From positions 1,890 through 25,374 of the forward strand of contig DPLL01000150.1 in the NCBI GenBank assembly GCA_003542015.1: a stretch of DNA of 23,485 nucleotides. The letters are read 5' to 3'. Both the position numbers and the translations under genes were made by a program. Shown one piece after another: positions 23,422 through 23,485 of this stretch. Position 1 is the stretch's first letter; each line of letters begins with the position of its first letter. The notes beneath the pieces are model-generated. The model made no database searches. It was not told where the DNA came from and was given only the letters and a program-made list of their open reading frames with translations. The stretch is from Microcoleaceae cyanobacterium UBA9251. GTDB taxonomy: Bacteria; Cyanobacteriota; Cyanobacteriia; Cyanobacteriales; Microcoleaceae.

Positions 23422-23485
23422 CATATCAAGTCCGAGCGATCGCTTACTATAAGACTGACTTGTCATGCTGAGGGTCGCGAAGCAT

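Overview
The window is cyanobacterial and most likely from a filamentous Oscillatoriales-type genome (Microcoleus, Oscillatoria or a relative). The octamer GCGATCGC (HIP1) occurs about fifteen times in 23.5 kb, where chance would give less than one. Intergenic DNA carries heptanucleotide tracts and short hairpin or inverted-repeat elements of the kind common in these genomes. The genus is an inference; the phylum is well supported.

Layout: (1) 1-330, minus strand: 5' end of a Wzz/GumC-type polysaccharide co-polymerase, cut by the window edge. (2) 331-906: divergent control region with a MITE-like element, a heptad repeat and a set of TATCAC half-sites. (3) 907-20694: a long run of plus-strand genes for a Wzx/Wzy-type exopolysaccharide. 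In order: membrane UDP-sugar 4,6-dehydratase fused to a degenerate EAL domain; Wzx flippase; secreted GH28-like beta-helix protein with a Calx-beta domain; GT4 glycosyltransferase; CapK/PaaK-like adenylate-forming enzyme; Wzy-like polymerase; two more GT4 enzymes; a small phosphoglycosyl transferase; WbqC-family protein; PIG-L deacetylase; FemAB/BioF2-like acyltransferase; PP-loop amidotransferase-like enzyme; methyltransferase; DegT/EryC1 aminotransferase. (4) 20698-20916: terminator-like hairpin and a second class of short repeat. (5) 20917-22206, minus: HEAT-repeat protein. (6) 22393-23259, plus: YegS/DAGK-type lipid kinase. (7) 23260-23485: dense short repeats.

How the genes fit together (inference from families and order): the SMK-type dehydratase at 907 and the DegT aminotransferase at 19540 could make a UDP-4-amino-4,6-dideoxy-HexNAc. 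The phosphoglycosyl transferase at 14022 would load the first sugar on undecaprenyl phosphate, and three GT4 enzymes would extend it. Wzx would flip the unit, and Wzy with the divergent co-polymerase would polymerise it. The block 14849-20694 (WbqC, PIG-L, GNAT, PP-loop, methyltransferase, DegT) looks like a modification module for an unusual amino sugar. No outer-membrane exporter or HisH/HisF partner is present in the window.

The observations most worth following are the dehydratase-EAL fusion with a damaged active site, the modification module with a lone PP-loop enzyme, and a MITE whose end reaches to one base from a glycosyltransferase start codon. No tRNA, rRNA, CRISPR array, transposase or phage gene was seen.
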